Of a stretch of DNA of 64,000 nucleotides, positions 35,501 to 47,000 are shown one piece after another. Position numbers and translations under genes: made by a program. Position 1 is the stretch's first letter. Every line of letters starts with the position of its first letter. The DNA is taken from assembly GCA_016801885.1 (NCBI GenBank), contig CM028891.1:14553517-14617516 (forward strand), given 5' to 3'. The notes below the pieces were generated by a model. That model was not told the origin of the DNA. It saw only the letters and a list, made by a program, of their open reading frames with translations, and did not search any database. Source of the DNA: Toxotes chatareus (taxonomy: Eukaryota > Chordata > Actinopteri > Toxotidae).

Positions 35501-35734
35501 ACAATAAATTATCATCACTGTTTGAACCTCTCTTCTAAATTTGCAAGTGCACACTCAGAAAAGCCTGAGGAAATTTTTACCCCAGTTGTTGGCCACCTGA
35601 GAGTTAAGAGAATTGACTGGGACAGAAAAGTGCCACTGGCTGGCCAGCATCTGCTAGAAATTGGGTGTCCCAGTAAGCCCCAGGTGAAAGTGGTTCTTCC
35701 TGATGGTGCCTTTACTTCCATTATAAAAGACTGA
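35501..35734 (+). other. Weak candidate orphan terminal exon (unidentified)
   Basis: A good acceptor-like sequence (TCCTCTTTTTTACTGTAG, ending at 35500) leads into an open frame of 77 codons ending in TGA at 35732-35734. The product has a varied, soluble-protein composition with a segment VGHLRVKRIDWDRKVPLAG and then VKVVLPDGAFTSIIKD. I recognise no family. No upstream exon, start codon in context or polyadenylation signal was found, and the opposite strand is also open for 80 codons, which suggests the openness is partly chance or that this is a repeat or pseudogene fragment. Reported because it is more protein-like than the other open frames in the desert. Confidence 0.15.
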
Positions 35735-36355
35735 GGTTTCATATCAGCTCTTTGCAAGGCAGGACAGTGGCCCTAGCAACAGGTGTCTCTTACTGTGTCT
35801 GCACCGTTGCAATTTGGTTATGGAGTAGGTGCCTACAGTGATGGATGTATTGTGTCTATTGTGTTCCATAACACTATCCTGGAGACCTAATTTGCCCCAG
35901 GCAGCAAGCCTCAGAGGGAGAGCAGTAATTCCAGCCACTGGCAGCCAGACTGATAGCCAAAACCCAACACTGCTTTCAGGTTTAGACTGAAGGTAATTCT
36001 ATATTTTTGGATTTTTTTTTTTCCTTTTAAGTTTTGTTTCCACCTCTTGTTCTTATGTTGACCTAAACTGACTGAACATAATTTCACATAACCTAACATA
36101 CAGTGATATAGTCTAAGCAAAAATAACCATAGTTTATTGTTCCTGGGATATTCCGTGGGACCTCTAACTGGAGACTGTGGTCTGCCAAGATTAGTATATA
36201 TTCATACTGTGTATAAATTCTGCTCATAACTTAGACCTATACTTTGCTAACTTGGACACCATGGCATTGTCGAGACTGTCCTCCCAAGAAGAGCAGCAGC
36301 ATTAGTCATTTCAGTAAGATCCGCAAAATTACATGTTTACCTTCAAATGACAAAG
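35735..36355. other. Noncoding stretch, nothing definite
   Basis: Unique sequence following the weak exon candidate; no gene, repeat or clear signal was seen. Confidence 0.5.
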
Positions 36356-36690
36356 CAATCTAGCGGCTGTAGTAGTTATGACGGGAACACAGGAGGCGGT
36401 CAGGTGATGTTGTTATAGGACAAATGATTGTTCCCCAACATTGACCACATGTTTATGATCCTAACCATGACGACAAAGGTCCATTAACCTTGGTGAAGTA
36501 GTCATTTTAACCCAAGCCATGATATTTCCCTAAACCTAACCAAGTTCTTTTTGTGCCTTAACCTAAACAAACTTTTACCATAGTGTTGTGACATCATAAA
36601 TTTGATTTATTGGTGGAGGTGGTGATGGGACAAAGCTTGCGACATTGGGAATAATGCCTATAACGTGGTGAAGAGGATTGTGTTCAATCT
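36356..36690. repeat. Dispersed fish repeat
   Basis: The segment reads TCTAGCGGCTGTAGTAGTTA, GGAGGCGGTCAGGTGATGTT, then a series of CCTAACC and CCTAAACC words in CTAAACCTAACCAAGTTC, and ends GTGGTGATGGGACAAAGC. I recognise this as a dispersed percomorph repeat with a degenerate internal CCTAAAC-rich stretch. The CCTAACC words are part of that repeat and not telomeric arrays. Only one copy was found here. Confidence 0.55.
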
Positions 36691-36896
36691 ATGAACTCTG
36701 CAAACACACACAAGGTTTTAACATAGCACCAAGAACCTTTCTACTCCAGCTCTTCTCGCCCTCTTTACACTCTGTAGTGTGTGAAACTACACACAGACGC
36801 ATTCAAGGTTGCTACATTGTTAGATTTCAAGCACCGAACACCTTTCTGCTCCCACATATTCCTGCGCACTTAACCTGCTGCAGTGTGTGAAACTAC
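36691..36896. repeat. Diverged tandem duplication, period about 106 bp
   Basis: Two units share GTGTGTGAAACTAC (36777-36790 and 36883-36896, spacing 106), preceded in each by a CAAGGTT word, an AGCACC word and CCTTTCT.CTCC. Divergence between the units is substantial. It abuts the dispersed repeat ending at about 36690 and may be part of the same element. Confidence 0.6.
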
Positions 36897-38518
36897 AAAA
36901 TGTCTTGGATGAACCTGCACATTATCATTTCAAAACATTCTAAACATCCTATATTTTCTCGCTCTCTATCCCAGCTGCAAATTTGGGGCGGGACACAACA
37001 AACAGTATACAAGCGCAAGAAATACATTTGCAACACACACAGTAAAACTCTGTCCCCCGTGTATTATGTAGACTAGTATGAATATGTGTTCATATTCATT
37101 CCAGACCAGAAGATGAATGTTTCCAAAAAGAGACATTGTAATCCCATGTGGAATGGGTCAGATATTTGGCATGACACAGAAACAAAAACCATTTAAGTAT
37201 ACCCATGTCATCAATGTCCCAATATCTTCCCCACAGTTATCAGTTATCATCCTGGTACAGGAAACCTCACCTCATAGAGAATATTGTATTAAAGGATCAC
37301 GTCTGTTGTTAGATTGCACCTTGTTTTATCTTGTGTTCCTGTGCGTGTATGGAAATGGAAAGAAAGAGAGAAGCTTTCAGATGAAGAGAAACCAAACACG
37401 CACAACATTCAGGTTACTTTGTCTCATCCACAGCTTTTTGTTGTTGTTGTTTTCTCTGTTTTAATTCAGACCTAGCCTCAGGGAAGATGCTTGCTGTGGG
37501 TGTGTTTGGCCAACTTAACTATCTCTGACTGGTTCACAGACATGGCAATTAACCTTTCCTCTCACAGGGGTCATAGACAACAAAAAGCACATAACAAAAC
37601 CCTAGATGCATTGCCTGTTGGAACACGTTTATTACTCTGCTCCTGTCCTCCAAGTGGACACTGCAGAGTATCATCCAGTAAAACATCATGGCAGGTTCAT
37701 CTGACAGGGTTGTTAGTAAGTGGTGATTATCAGCAGATTATGCCAAACAGATAGGAGATATGTGGGCAGTGGAGTGTTAACCTAGTGTTATCATAGTGTG
37801 TTAACCTCTGAAAAACACAGTTGTGGTTTGAGATATGTGACTATAGTGTGTACAGCATATGGATTTCTCTTTTGCTGCAGGCCATTGCGCACATTATATC
37901 TAAACGTTCAAATATTAAATTGTAGACAAAAAACTAATTTTATGCAAAACGCATAAAATTTCCTCTGACTTGCCTAACAATTACACATAAAATGATCCAG
38001 CTCCTGGAAGAGAAGTAAACTTCCCTCGGAAGGCTTTTCTGCAGTATCCATTGCTATGTTGCCAATAGCAACCATCTGCATTTCAAAATGTCAGATGTTT
38101 CTTTGTAGAATTTCTGATCTATTTTTGTTTATTATTTGTTGGTGCACAGGCTGCAGTCATTACATGTGGATGTCATGCTTGGCATGAAACTCTCCCTCCT
38201 GTGAATCCTCCATTTGGAAAACAAATCTGCAGGTAGTAATACATTAGGGAACCTGTGTTCAAAAAGCCACATGTACTGTAGAGAATGGTCTGACGGTATT
38301 TATTTTGTATTTCAAAGGTTAGATAAAATCCTCCTCAAACCATCCTTGATAATTCACACAGTTGCGACATAATTGTGTTGACAATGGTATTCTCAGCACT
38401 TCTCTTTGGTTGTAATGCAGCCCTGTCTTATTAATTTTTATTTATTTATTTTTTTTACGTATATAAGCCATCAAGTCCCTGCTGTTCCTCAGAATAATTC
38501 TTAGCCACACTCATGGTC
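36897..38518. other. Noncoding stretch with an RFX-like site
   Basis: No gene was found; an open frame of 115 codons at 37117-37464 has no family signal. The RFX-type site at 38058-38072 is listed separately. Confidence 0.5.
38058..38072 (+). promoter_or_regulatory. Imperfect-spacing RFX site
   Basis: GTTGCCAATAGCAAC is two RFX half sites, GTTGCC and AGCAAC, separated by three bases; RFX proteins tolerate spacers of up to three. The surrounding sequence is unique. No promoter is seen nearby. Confidence 0.4.
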
Positions 38519-38830
38519 ACCAGGGGACTGATCCTAATGACTGCAGTGGCCCCCTGACTTTTCCTCTAGGGTTCACCATGAAGTTTGTGATTCAGTGTGA
38601 AACAACTTGATAACTATTGAATGGATTGGCATGAAATTTGCTGCAGATGCTCATTATAAATTCTACTTATCTACTTCTACCTATCTACTTTATTAAAGGG
38701 CACAAAATTTTGCACAGACATTCATAGTTCCCAGATTATTAATCCTACTGACGCTGGTGATACAGTGACTTTGTGTCAATGTGATGTTGACATTTTTGGT
38801 TTGGCTGCACTCCACAGCTCTTACTTTTGT
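38519..38830 (+). repeat. Dispersed repeat, family A, copy 1
   Basis: Landmarks are GATCCTAATGACTGCAGTGG, CCCCTGACTTTTCCTCTAGG, CAACTTGATAACTATTGAAT, GGATTGGCATGAAATTTGCT and ACAGACATTCATAGTTCCCA. The CCCTGACTTTT, TGACAACTCTTAGATGG-type and ATGAAATTT.GTGCAGATG words recur at 53690-53910. I recall this as a very abundant percomorph repeat of about 0.3-1 kb, made of diverged internal sub-repeats; the class is unclear to me. Confidence 0.7.
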
Positions 38831-40649
38831 TGACACTTTTCTGATTTTGGCATCTATATTATGGCAGATTTATTGTTTACAGTATGTTCTGAAAAGTTCT
38901 ACTGCTCAATCTAAAAGGTTTAAAAAAGATATGTAGAAATGTTTGGCAAAGCACCCATGTAATTAAGCCTCAACACAAGAAAGTGTAATTAATGAAAATA
39001 TTCCAAATATTTACTTTGCTTTCCTCGTTCAGCAGCTAGTGTCGCTAAAGCTAAATGATCAGATTCCACTTCCAGTGTCATCTCTCCTGAGCCTATGTAA
39101 AAGGCAGGCTTTCAAGTCAATGATGCCACATCCATTCTAAATTTTTCTGTCTACAAAATTAAAGGTTTCAATTGAGTTAACTATTCCACCCTCCAGAGAG
39201 CTCCCGTACCAATAGATGGGCATTAGGGACACAGGTTTCCCTCATCTGTCATTTCAGGACTGCCGGGGCGTGCCCCAAACAATGTGGTCGGCTAAACCCC
39301 CCTCTGAATGTAAAGAGGCCAAACTGCACTGCCAGCTGCACAAGCAGAGTCTGGAAAAAGAGTAAGAATTTAAGATCACATGCCAGTTGAGTGTATAAGT
39401 AACATTCCACGACAGAAGCCAAAATGACCTTGGCAGAAAATAATTCCATATGACAGCTTCAGAGGTTGTCGGTGTATGTTTTCTCTGACAGGGTTTTTTT
39501 TAAAACCGGGTTTAAATGGTCACATATTCCACAGAAGTTTGTCCACACCACAATTAATGGCTGGTAAATTACATCTTGCATGCAATAATAAACCCCAACT
39601 TCTCTTTTTCGTTACAGACAAAGCAAAAAACCTTAAATTTCACACTAACCTCACCTCAGCAGGGCATAAAGTCTAGACTGCCAAAGCAGGTGGTCAAGGT
39701 TGGCTCTGTTTGATAGTCACTGAGAAGATTTGAGGTCTGTCAATCACCACCAGCATCAGTGTGAGGAGTCCTCCGGCGGTAGTGATTGATTTGGAGGTCT
39801 ATCTCATCTAAGACCTCTGAGTGTTTTCTCCTCTTGGAGCCATGGGTTATAAACCGTCGCGAATCCCTTAAAATTGTTTTTCTCTGCAACATCAGATAGA
39901 GAGAGACTGGGGTTTTGTTTGCCATTACATTTTAATAAGACAGATGAGAGAGAGAGGGGAGAGTGTTTTCGAGAGGAAAATAAATAATCAGAGACCTGGC
40001 TGACTCTGGGCCATATTGCGAATGAATCAGTGGACTATTAGAGCCTGAAGCCAGGCATGAAAATGCATCTGTCTTGAGCTAAGAGATATAGAGGTCAGAG
40101 ATGACACTGGAAAGATGTGTAGTCCCATCAGATCTGTGGCAATACTGTTGTCATGTCTCTTCTGGCAGAGTGGAGCTTTTGTTCTTAATGGCACCATACG
40201 TCAATATGGACATAACTGTCAACCACCCACCATGGCCACGACGGGCGATGTTTCATCACTATTGCATCACAGGGAAAATACACTCACGAGCATTTCGCTT
40301 GCATATATGAATAGGATATGGCATTAACTGCATTCTCTCTGCAGTGAGTGCAGAATTTCAAATTCACATCATTCCTTTTCCTGTGCTGAGAGTAAATAGG
40401 AAAATAAAAATTGCAGGATTGCAAAACTGTACATCATCAAATCCCAACCCTGTCCCCTAGAAAGTACATTTATATACTATTAATTTGTTTTATCAAGTAC
40501 ATTTTGAAGGACTTTTAATGCTGCCCTTCAAGTGTATACAGTATGCTACCTTTTTGTGTTGCTTATAGTAATAGTGGGGGGGGGGGGGTAGTTGGTGTGC
40601 ATGGGGAGTGCAGGTGCAGTGAAATGAGTTCACCTCCCATGTCCTGCAT
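38831..40649. other. Noncoding stretch with a G run
   Basis: No gene is visible. A run of 13 G at 40576-40588 lies just before a family B repeat. Confidence 0.5.
40576..40588 (+). repeat. Poly(G) run of 13
   Basis: Thirteen consecutive G, uncommon in vertebrate DNA. It could form a G-quadruplex between molecules, and its length may be an assembly approximation. Confidence 0.9.
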
Positions 40650-40960
40650 GTGATTAGGTTTAGACAACAAAAACACTTTGGGGAAAAGTTTTGGTTTCGG
40701 TTCAATATTAAACCTGCTATGAATTATTTTTGGCCATTTGGAGGCAGCAAAACAAGCTGTCAACACAACACTTACATATTATTGCTGTTTAAGTTGATGT
40801 GGCTCTATGAGAGTGGTGGGAGTGAACCAAAACAGTAAAGTGGCGGGCTGTAAAAAGCCAAACAATAAGCTACAAGATGACACAAAATTCTCTGTAGAGC
40901 AGAGGGGAACGGCAGAATAGGAATCATTGAAAACATTTTTGTTATATTGATAGAAAATGT
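40650..40960. repeat. Dispersed repeat, family B, copy 2
   Basis: The segment contains GGCCATTTGGAGGCAGCAAA, CACTTACATATTATTGCTGT, TAAGTTGATGTGGCTCTATG, GTGGGAGTGAACCAAAACAG, TAAAGTGGCGGGCTGTAAAA and AACAATAAGCTACAAGATGA. The last three align with family B copy 1 at about 14410-14500. It also matches my memory of a common percomorph repeat. Boundaries are approximate. Confidence 0.65.
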
Positions 40961-43899
40961 TCTTCAGGTGATATTACCTCACATATCTGCTATGTTTTGG
41001 ATTTGTAGTATAATTTCTATAGTGAGATGGGGCTATAGTTTGGTGGTCAGATGTCAACAAAGGAGCCAGAGAGGGAAAGGTTGCTCAGATCTTCAAATGT
41101 ATTTGACAGATGCCACACATTAGTATCATTCATTACCATTAATCATCACCGTGTCACCAGTAATTACCCCATTTAAACCGACCAACCCTGGTCAACCCAC
41201 CAATGAAGGTTAATGTGCTTGGACGCCATCATTCTTCTGCCTGCATTATACCAGCAACAATTGCAATCCCTATCAACAACACAATGTCACTGCTGTCTTT
41301 CATCTCATGCAACAATGAATGGCAGACAATACTGTGGCCACCTTTTCTATAATGACATGCTACAGCATTGCCTAGTGACCAAGGGACAAAGCGGCACGTC
41401 TGTCTGAAATGTAAAGGCTTCAGAGGAGATCTTCTGTAGGAACAGAAAAGAGCTCATTTACATTTCACACCTAGCATCTAATCTCTGGAGCTAATCCTGG
41501 TGTAAGACACATGGGGACAGGTTAGTGTCGATCACACTGACTTTGAAGGTGGTTTGAGATGAAGTGGATCTGCAAGTCGGCGTTGTGTGCATGGACATGT
41601 TTTTCCGAGAATGTGTGCGTGTAAAGCTCAGAGTGAGACAACAATTTTGTTGTCTTCTTTTCATTCGTGCCGCTTACTCACGAGTACAGATAATTCAGTG
41701 CTCAACCTGATCCTGGATCAGAAAAACAGAGCAACAACTCTGTGGGCTTCAGTATAATCATGTGTGTTGAAAGCAGAGGAGCCAGTTTCTTCCTTTTCTT
41801 CCTGTTGCTTGAGACAGGGCAAACAACAGCTAATTTCTGGGTAGTTTCAGTATAACTTAAGCTGCAGTTATCACAGGGGAAAGATGAAACAGATCCAGTA
41901 GAGGTTATTTCCACAGACAGCCCGCTTACATAGTTACACTTGGGAGGAGCAAAGATTATGTATGCGTCTTGGAGTGATGGATGCATTTCTACTTTTTCAC
42001 CATCCGACTAGAATGTGTCTCGGATTTCAGTCAGTCTTGACTGCTTCTTGGAAGCGTTTATGGTTAAGTTTTTTTTTTTTTGTGATCAAATAGCCAACAT
42101 GAGAGCACCAAAGATGAATTAAGTGACTAAGTGTAAATAGGATGTACCAAATGCACTTTAACAACCAGGTAGCTCAGTGGAAGCAGGCACTGCAGTAACC
42201 TGGTTACTGTAAATCTGCAGCAGTATGCAGCAGATCAGTAACCAGACTTCTCTTCTGGAAGCATGGCTGACTGATGTTAACTGTAAAGTGACAGAAGACT
42301 CGGCTTCCTGACTTTTTTTGTTGTTGTTGTTGTTGCTGTGAGTGAAGCAAACAGAACAGAGCTCCTCTTCACAGCAAAAAGTGTGTGAATTTAAGAAATA
42401 CTCCAATGTTCAGCAGAGGGAAACGATGCATATAGACTTCTACAAGCTACTTTAAGTTTTAGTTGGATGTAAGGCAGACTTATGTTAAATATGAGGATGA
42501 AATTGGCATAAACATAATAGAACCCACCAAGGGAAATCAGGTTTCTCTAATCTCCTACGCCAATTACAGAAACCAGATTTCTTGTTTAAGTGACAGTTAA
42601 GAAATCCACTTACCGGAGAAATGTAACTGTAACTGATCATGAAGTTGATGAGACTACTGGGAAATATAATGTAAAGCAGAATATTTTAAGAAATCCTGGG
42701 TTGCCTGGTGGATGGATCTGACTATGATTACACCATGAAGTTTTCAAACATTTGTATGGAGAGCCCACTGGCCATTTCCTGTTTACATGTTCCTGTTATC
42801 TGTAACAAGTCATCAGACGTAGCCCATTGCCGTGTCTGGGAGGCTGAGGGGGAAGATAAAGAGGCGACGAGGCAGGCTCTGCCCTTCTGACAGAAAGCAA
42901 GAATAGAGGAATGGAAGCATCCTGTTTGATCTCTGAGGAGGGAGGATGCTTCCCACTGTTGGCTATAGTTATGCATACAGAGTCTGATAAGAGGATAGTG
43001 TGTGTGTCCGTGTTATACACAGTCGAGTAGTGTACCACTGACTGAATTCAAAAGTTAGAGTTCGACCTTTACGGGCTTCTGAAGGTAAAAACAACCACAT
43101 GCATGTTCAGACTGAAGATTTCTGTCCCTAAAACGTATATACAATACATAAATATACAATTTGAGTAAGTTTGAGTAAGCTAGTATGTTTTACAATGAAT
43201 TAAGTCAATAGAGATATAAAAAAGACATTCTCTGTTGTATTGTATAGCCTCTGAAGCCTCCATATACAACTCCTCATTGATAAATGATTAAATTTAAGGA
43301 GCTATATTGCCTTTTGTTTTCATTATTCAGAGCAGAATGACGCTCAAGTTCTATCAGATGACACAGTTTTATCACCAGCCTCCAATAAACAAACACAATC
43401 AGCTGGATATATAATGCAATCCACAGTGATAATAGTATGCTAATTTGTGCAAGTGTTTTCTTGGCAAGAAAACTGCAAATAAGGTGAAATACCTCAAGCA
43501 GCTCCAAAAGCCTCGTGCCCTGCTCCTGCTTCTGTTGCTCACCAACACCCGCTCAGCCTCCCCGAATGTTAAAAACAATTACAGACTTTAACAACAAACG
43601 GCAATGTAGTGCAACTGCGGTAAAACTGTCTGGAATAGCTGGAGTCAGCAGCAATCTTCTTTGTACTGATGTGGACTGTGGTTTTTTTCGTCTTAATTAA
43701 ATCACAGCCACATTTTTAGGGGGAATCTAAAGTTTTATGATCCTTGGGTTTATGAAGGCAGTGTTCACGCTCAAACGTTTATAACACACCATATGGGCAG
43801 TGCTCTCTCAACAGCAAACACACGTGACTGAAAAACAGCTGAGCTGTTCATGACAGCTTGAAGACGATAATTTTCAGGTGTAGGCTGAGGGGGAACATA
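40961..43899. other. Noncoding stretch with a hairpin and a TTG repeat
   Basis: Gene-free. It holds a hairpin at 42200-42245 (listed separately) and a short (TTG)6 tract at about 42318-42335. Nothing else was recognised. Confidence 0.5.
42200..42245. other. Imperfect inverted repeat (16 bp paired, 3-base bulge)
   Basis: The left arm CTGGTTACTG(TAA)ATCTGC at 42200-42218 pairs with GCAGATCAGTAACCAG at 42230-42245, leaving an 11-base loop. A third short arm CAGTAACC at 42193-42200 can pair with the same GGTTACTG, so two alternative stems are possible. It is too short for a typical microRNA precursor. Confidence 0.75.
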
Positions 43900-44260
43900 A
43901 TTAAGGGCATATGAAACCTATTTCGCGGTGCAATATCTTCATGAACATTAAAGGTTATCCGTATCATTCATTTCTATATACTCTGAGTCCCGACACTGGG
44001 TGTTCTTCACCAGTTGCTGCACTGCATTTAATCTCACTGACATACTTATAATTCAACTTTTATCATGCTTGGCGGTATGATTTAATCATTAGATTTTCGT
44101 TGGCATAATTAATGTCAGTGACCTCTCTAAAATCAATAGGAGAAATCTCCTAATGACAAAGCCTTGTCGTGAACCTTTAATGACTATCATCAGTCATTCT
44201 TTATCTATTGATATGTGATTTATCATTGACTCCACAAATGTTAAGCTCATAACCAGCCAG
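43900..44260. promoter_or_regulatory. Candidate conserved noncoding element
   Basis: A unique block dense in homeodomain-type cores, including GATTTAATCATTAGATTTTC and an exact TAATTA at 44106-44111 within GGCATAATTAATGTCAGTGA, plus CTTGGCGGTATGATTTAATC. It lacks simple repeats and protein-like frames. It resembles vertebrate ultraconserved noncoding elements in style; this is inference only. Confidence 0.35.
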
Positions 44261-45195
44261 AAATAGAAAACACGCATCTTTAAAGCATCTTTTACTATAT
44301 TGACATAAATGAAGAAATGTGGACCAAAGCCCATGGATATTATTTTTAACTGGCACTTACCCTACTAATGCTGTTAGACCACCACTGGTGTGTTTTCACA
44401 CCACAGAGTATAATTAAAAGTTTAAAAATTGTTCAGTTATGAAAAAAAAGAACAGCTTTGGAGAGTAATGTTTCTTGTGGTGGCAGAATAATCTGTTTTT
44501 CCTGTTTTCTTTTTTTGTTTGTTAATTTAATATTCATCTCATGGAGATTTCATTTTTGCATTTAAACTTGTATTAGAAATGGCAAAGGCAGAAATGAATG
44601 ATATATACATATATTTATCTCTCTTTTCCTGTGTTAGGCTAATTAAAATGGTTCGATGTATAATAAGATTGTACGCTGTATAAATAAGTACTTGAAATAT
44701 AATTTTTTAGTAGTTTATTTAGTTTTAGAGGGAAGTTATATTACACTTGAAAGGCAGACAGCCTCAGTTAGGGCAGGATGTGGCTAATGTTGGTCTTAAT
44801 CACACTGATATTTGCCTGTTTTTTAAATAAATAATAATAAAAAAAAGAGCTGCAAATTTGGCAGAGCAGCTACAAAAAAGCCCCTGGGCGAGGTTGGAGG
44901 CACCTCATTATCGGATGGAGAGAAAGATGCCAAGAGCCACACAGATTACTGTCGGTAAAAAACAAAAACAAAAAAGGAGAACAAGTCATTTTTATTAAAC
45001 AATGGCTACTTAACTTGAAGCTGCCAGCCATCATCAAAACACTCATCTGGTTCTAGTAATACTGGGGTCCTTTGACACTTCAGTTTATAATGATAAACCT
45101 ATTTATTTATCATTTAATCAAATGACTGTAACTCTCGAGTTCCTGATTTTGTAGGAATGAATTTATTTTACAATTTCCATTTTAAATCCTGGTGC
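44261..45195. other. Noncoding stretch, nothing definite
   Basis: AT-rich unique sequence with short A runs; no gene or named repeat was seen. Confidence 0.5.
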
Positions 45196-45370
45196 AGCAA
45201 ACGGGTAAAGTGTTAGGGTCCCCATCTTGGTTTAGTGTGTTATCATGCTAACATTTGCTCCAGCTGAGCTGAGTCCAGCTGAGGCTGATGGGATGTACTG
45301 GGCAAACTGAAATCTTGACCTGATGATGGCCTGAGATGAAAGGTCAGGGGATATTCATTTATCCTCTATG
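45196..45370 (-). repeat. Dispersed repeat, family A, copy 2 (3' portion, inverted)
   Basis: Read on the minus strand it goes CCCCTGACCTTTCATCT, then CATCATCAGGTCAAGATTTC, then CCCATCAGCCTCAGCTGGAC, then AAATGTTAGCATGATAACAC and TAAACCAAGATGG. The CCCTGAC.TTTC word joins it to the other two copies. The following GTTAGCATG part is the downstream section of the same percomorph repeat as I remember it, absent from the other two copies here. Confidence 0.6.
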
Positions 45371-46437
45371 TTAACCGAAAAAATGGACCATGAACCATGC
45401 TTCAGTGTCACAGATTCAATGTTGATTCAAGGCTGATTTTAAAATTAAAAAATTCGACATACCTGTTGTTTGTATTTTTAGCCTAAACACAGCAAAGGAA
45501 CAACAACAAATCACTTACTGTGTGAATCCCTCATACTGTATGTAGTAATGTATTTGCCTTGGGACCTGAGCAGAGCGAAACTGCACCTCTTTACAAATTT
45601 CACAGATAAAAATATCCGCCTCTCTATGAGAATGAACCTGTGACACCTTTGTAGTGCTGCAACACAGATGGCCCTTTTAGGAACAGCTTGAGAGGACACA
45701 ATGATGGAGATTGTTTTTACTACATTAAGCCAGTCTTCTTTCCCACGTAACAATCAAAGGCTTCATATTATCACTAACATCACTCACTGGAAATACAATT
45801 TCAAGGTCTATTTGATACATGAAAGAGCAATGATGCATTTTAATTCAAAATTTCCACTATAGCATTCTCATTGCTTTTGAGAAAAAAAAAATCTTTGATA
45901 ATCCAGGTGCGGTGGAAAAACATACAGTTAGAGATAATGGGGGCACCAGATCAGCAGAAGGCTCATATGAGTCGTTCTGGAGTGCGCTAACTAATTTGTT
46001 GTTGAGGAATTCTTGCTTGTGGGAAAGATCTTGTGTTCACATGTATGGGATGACTTGACTTTTTTACAGGGCTTAGCAATAAAATCCAAATCAGTGTGTA
46101 ATTAACCGAACTGGAGCCTGTTTTGTTCTCTTCTGCTGCTTTCAATAACATGGATTTTTGTTAAGGAAGCAAGGTGCTTTTCTACCACATAATATTAGGA
46201 AAGTAAAATAACAAGATAACTCATTTAAGGAAGTGAGGTGGAGCAGTGCTTAGGTGTGGTTTATCTTCTGAAATAAGTGCAGGCTATGTATAGATACGAG
46301 CAGGTTATTTGTAGTGCAGTGAGCAGAGAATAGGCAACTGATGTATCAATCTGTCTTCCTGAAAAATACCTATCGCCAGAGGAGTGTGATATAGACCTCT
46401 GAAGTGACAAACAGCAAGGTGGTTTTCCTGGTTCAGC
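45371..46437. other. Noncoding stretch, nothing definite
   Basis: No gene, RNA or repeat was recognised. Confidence 0.5.
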
Positions 46438-46462
46438 AAAAAAAAAAAAAAAAAAAAAAAAA
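46438..46462. repeat. Poly(A) run of 25
   Basis: Twenty-five consecutive A, one of the two longest homopolymers in the window, without a recognised retroposon body. Confidence 0.95.
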
Positions 46463-46980
46463 GCAGGTCTGGTCTGGTAGTACACCGAAGAAAACACATT
46501 CTTTTTGTTTAAGAAGAGCTTGGCAGGAACACATCTATTTGTCATGGAGAACATGGCGAGTGAAGGAGTGATTGAGTGGCCTGCAGTGAGTGACCCAGTG
46601 CAAGGATTACACAGGATTGAAACAGGGACTACAAAGCTAGGGCTGAATTGGAAGGTAAAGGAGAAGGGAACCTGTGTTTATGTTTTCTAATCTGTAATGC
46701 ATGTAACACAGAAGTGCATTTCTCAGACACAGAATCTATTGTACTGTATGTGCACTGACCTAAAGTGAATCTTAGATATTATGTTAATTAAAAATGTTAT
46801 TTTCACATTTAAAAAAAAGAGAATCAGCTTGTTGGGTGAGTAAAACATCATGATTTCACCCGTACAGGGACATTACTTTGCTCATAATATAATGTTTTGC
46901 AGCTCAGGCATCTAAGCAGCTTTGGCACATTTGCTCCAAGTTGTCAGTTGTTTTGTGTGTAGGTGAGCATTTTTTTCTTG

Positions 46981-47000
46981 TTTTTTTTTTTTTTTTTTTT
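46981..47000. repeat. Poly(T) run of 20
   Basis: Twenty consecutive T, then CCCC. Together with the A25 run about 500 bases upstream it brackets 46463-46980 in inverted orientation; no element was recognised between them. Confidence 0.95.

Noticed and set aside
36470..36580. Possible interstitial telomeric repeat
   Set aside because: CCTAACC and CCTAAACC words are irregularly spaced and not an array of CCCTAA; they belong to a dispersed repeat.
37117..37464. Plus-strand open frame of 115 codons
   Set aside because: The product has no domain and ends in a low-complexity hydrophobic tail from T-rich DNA.
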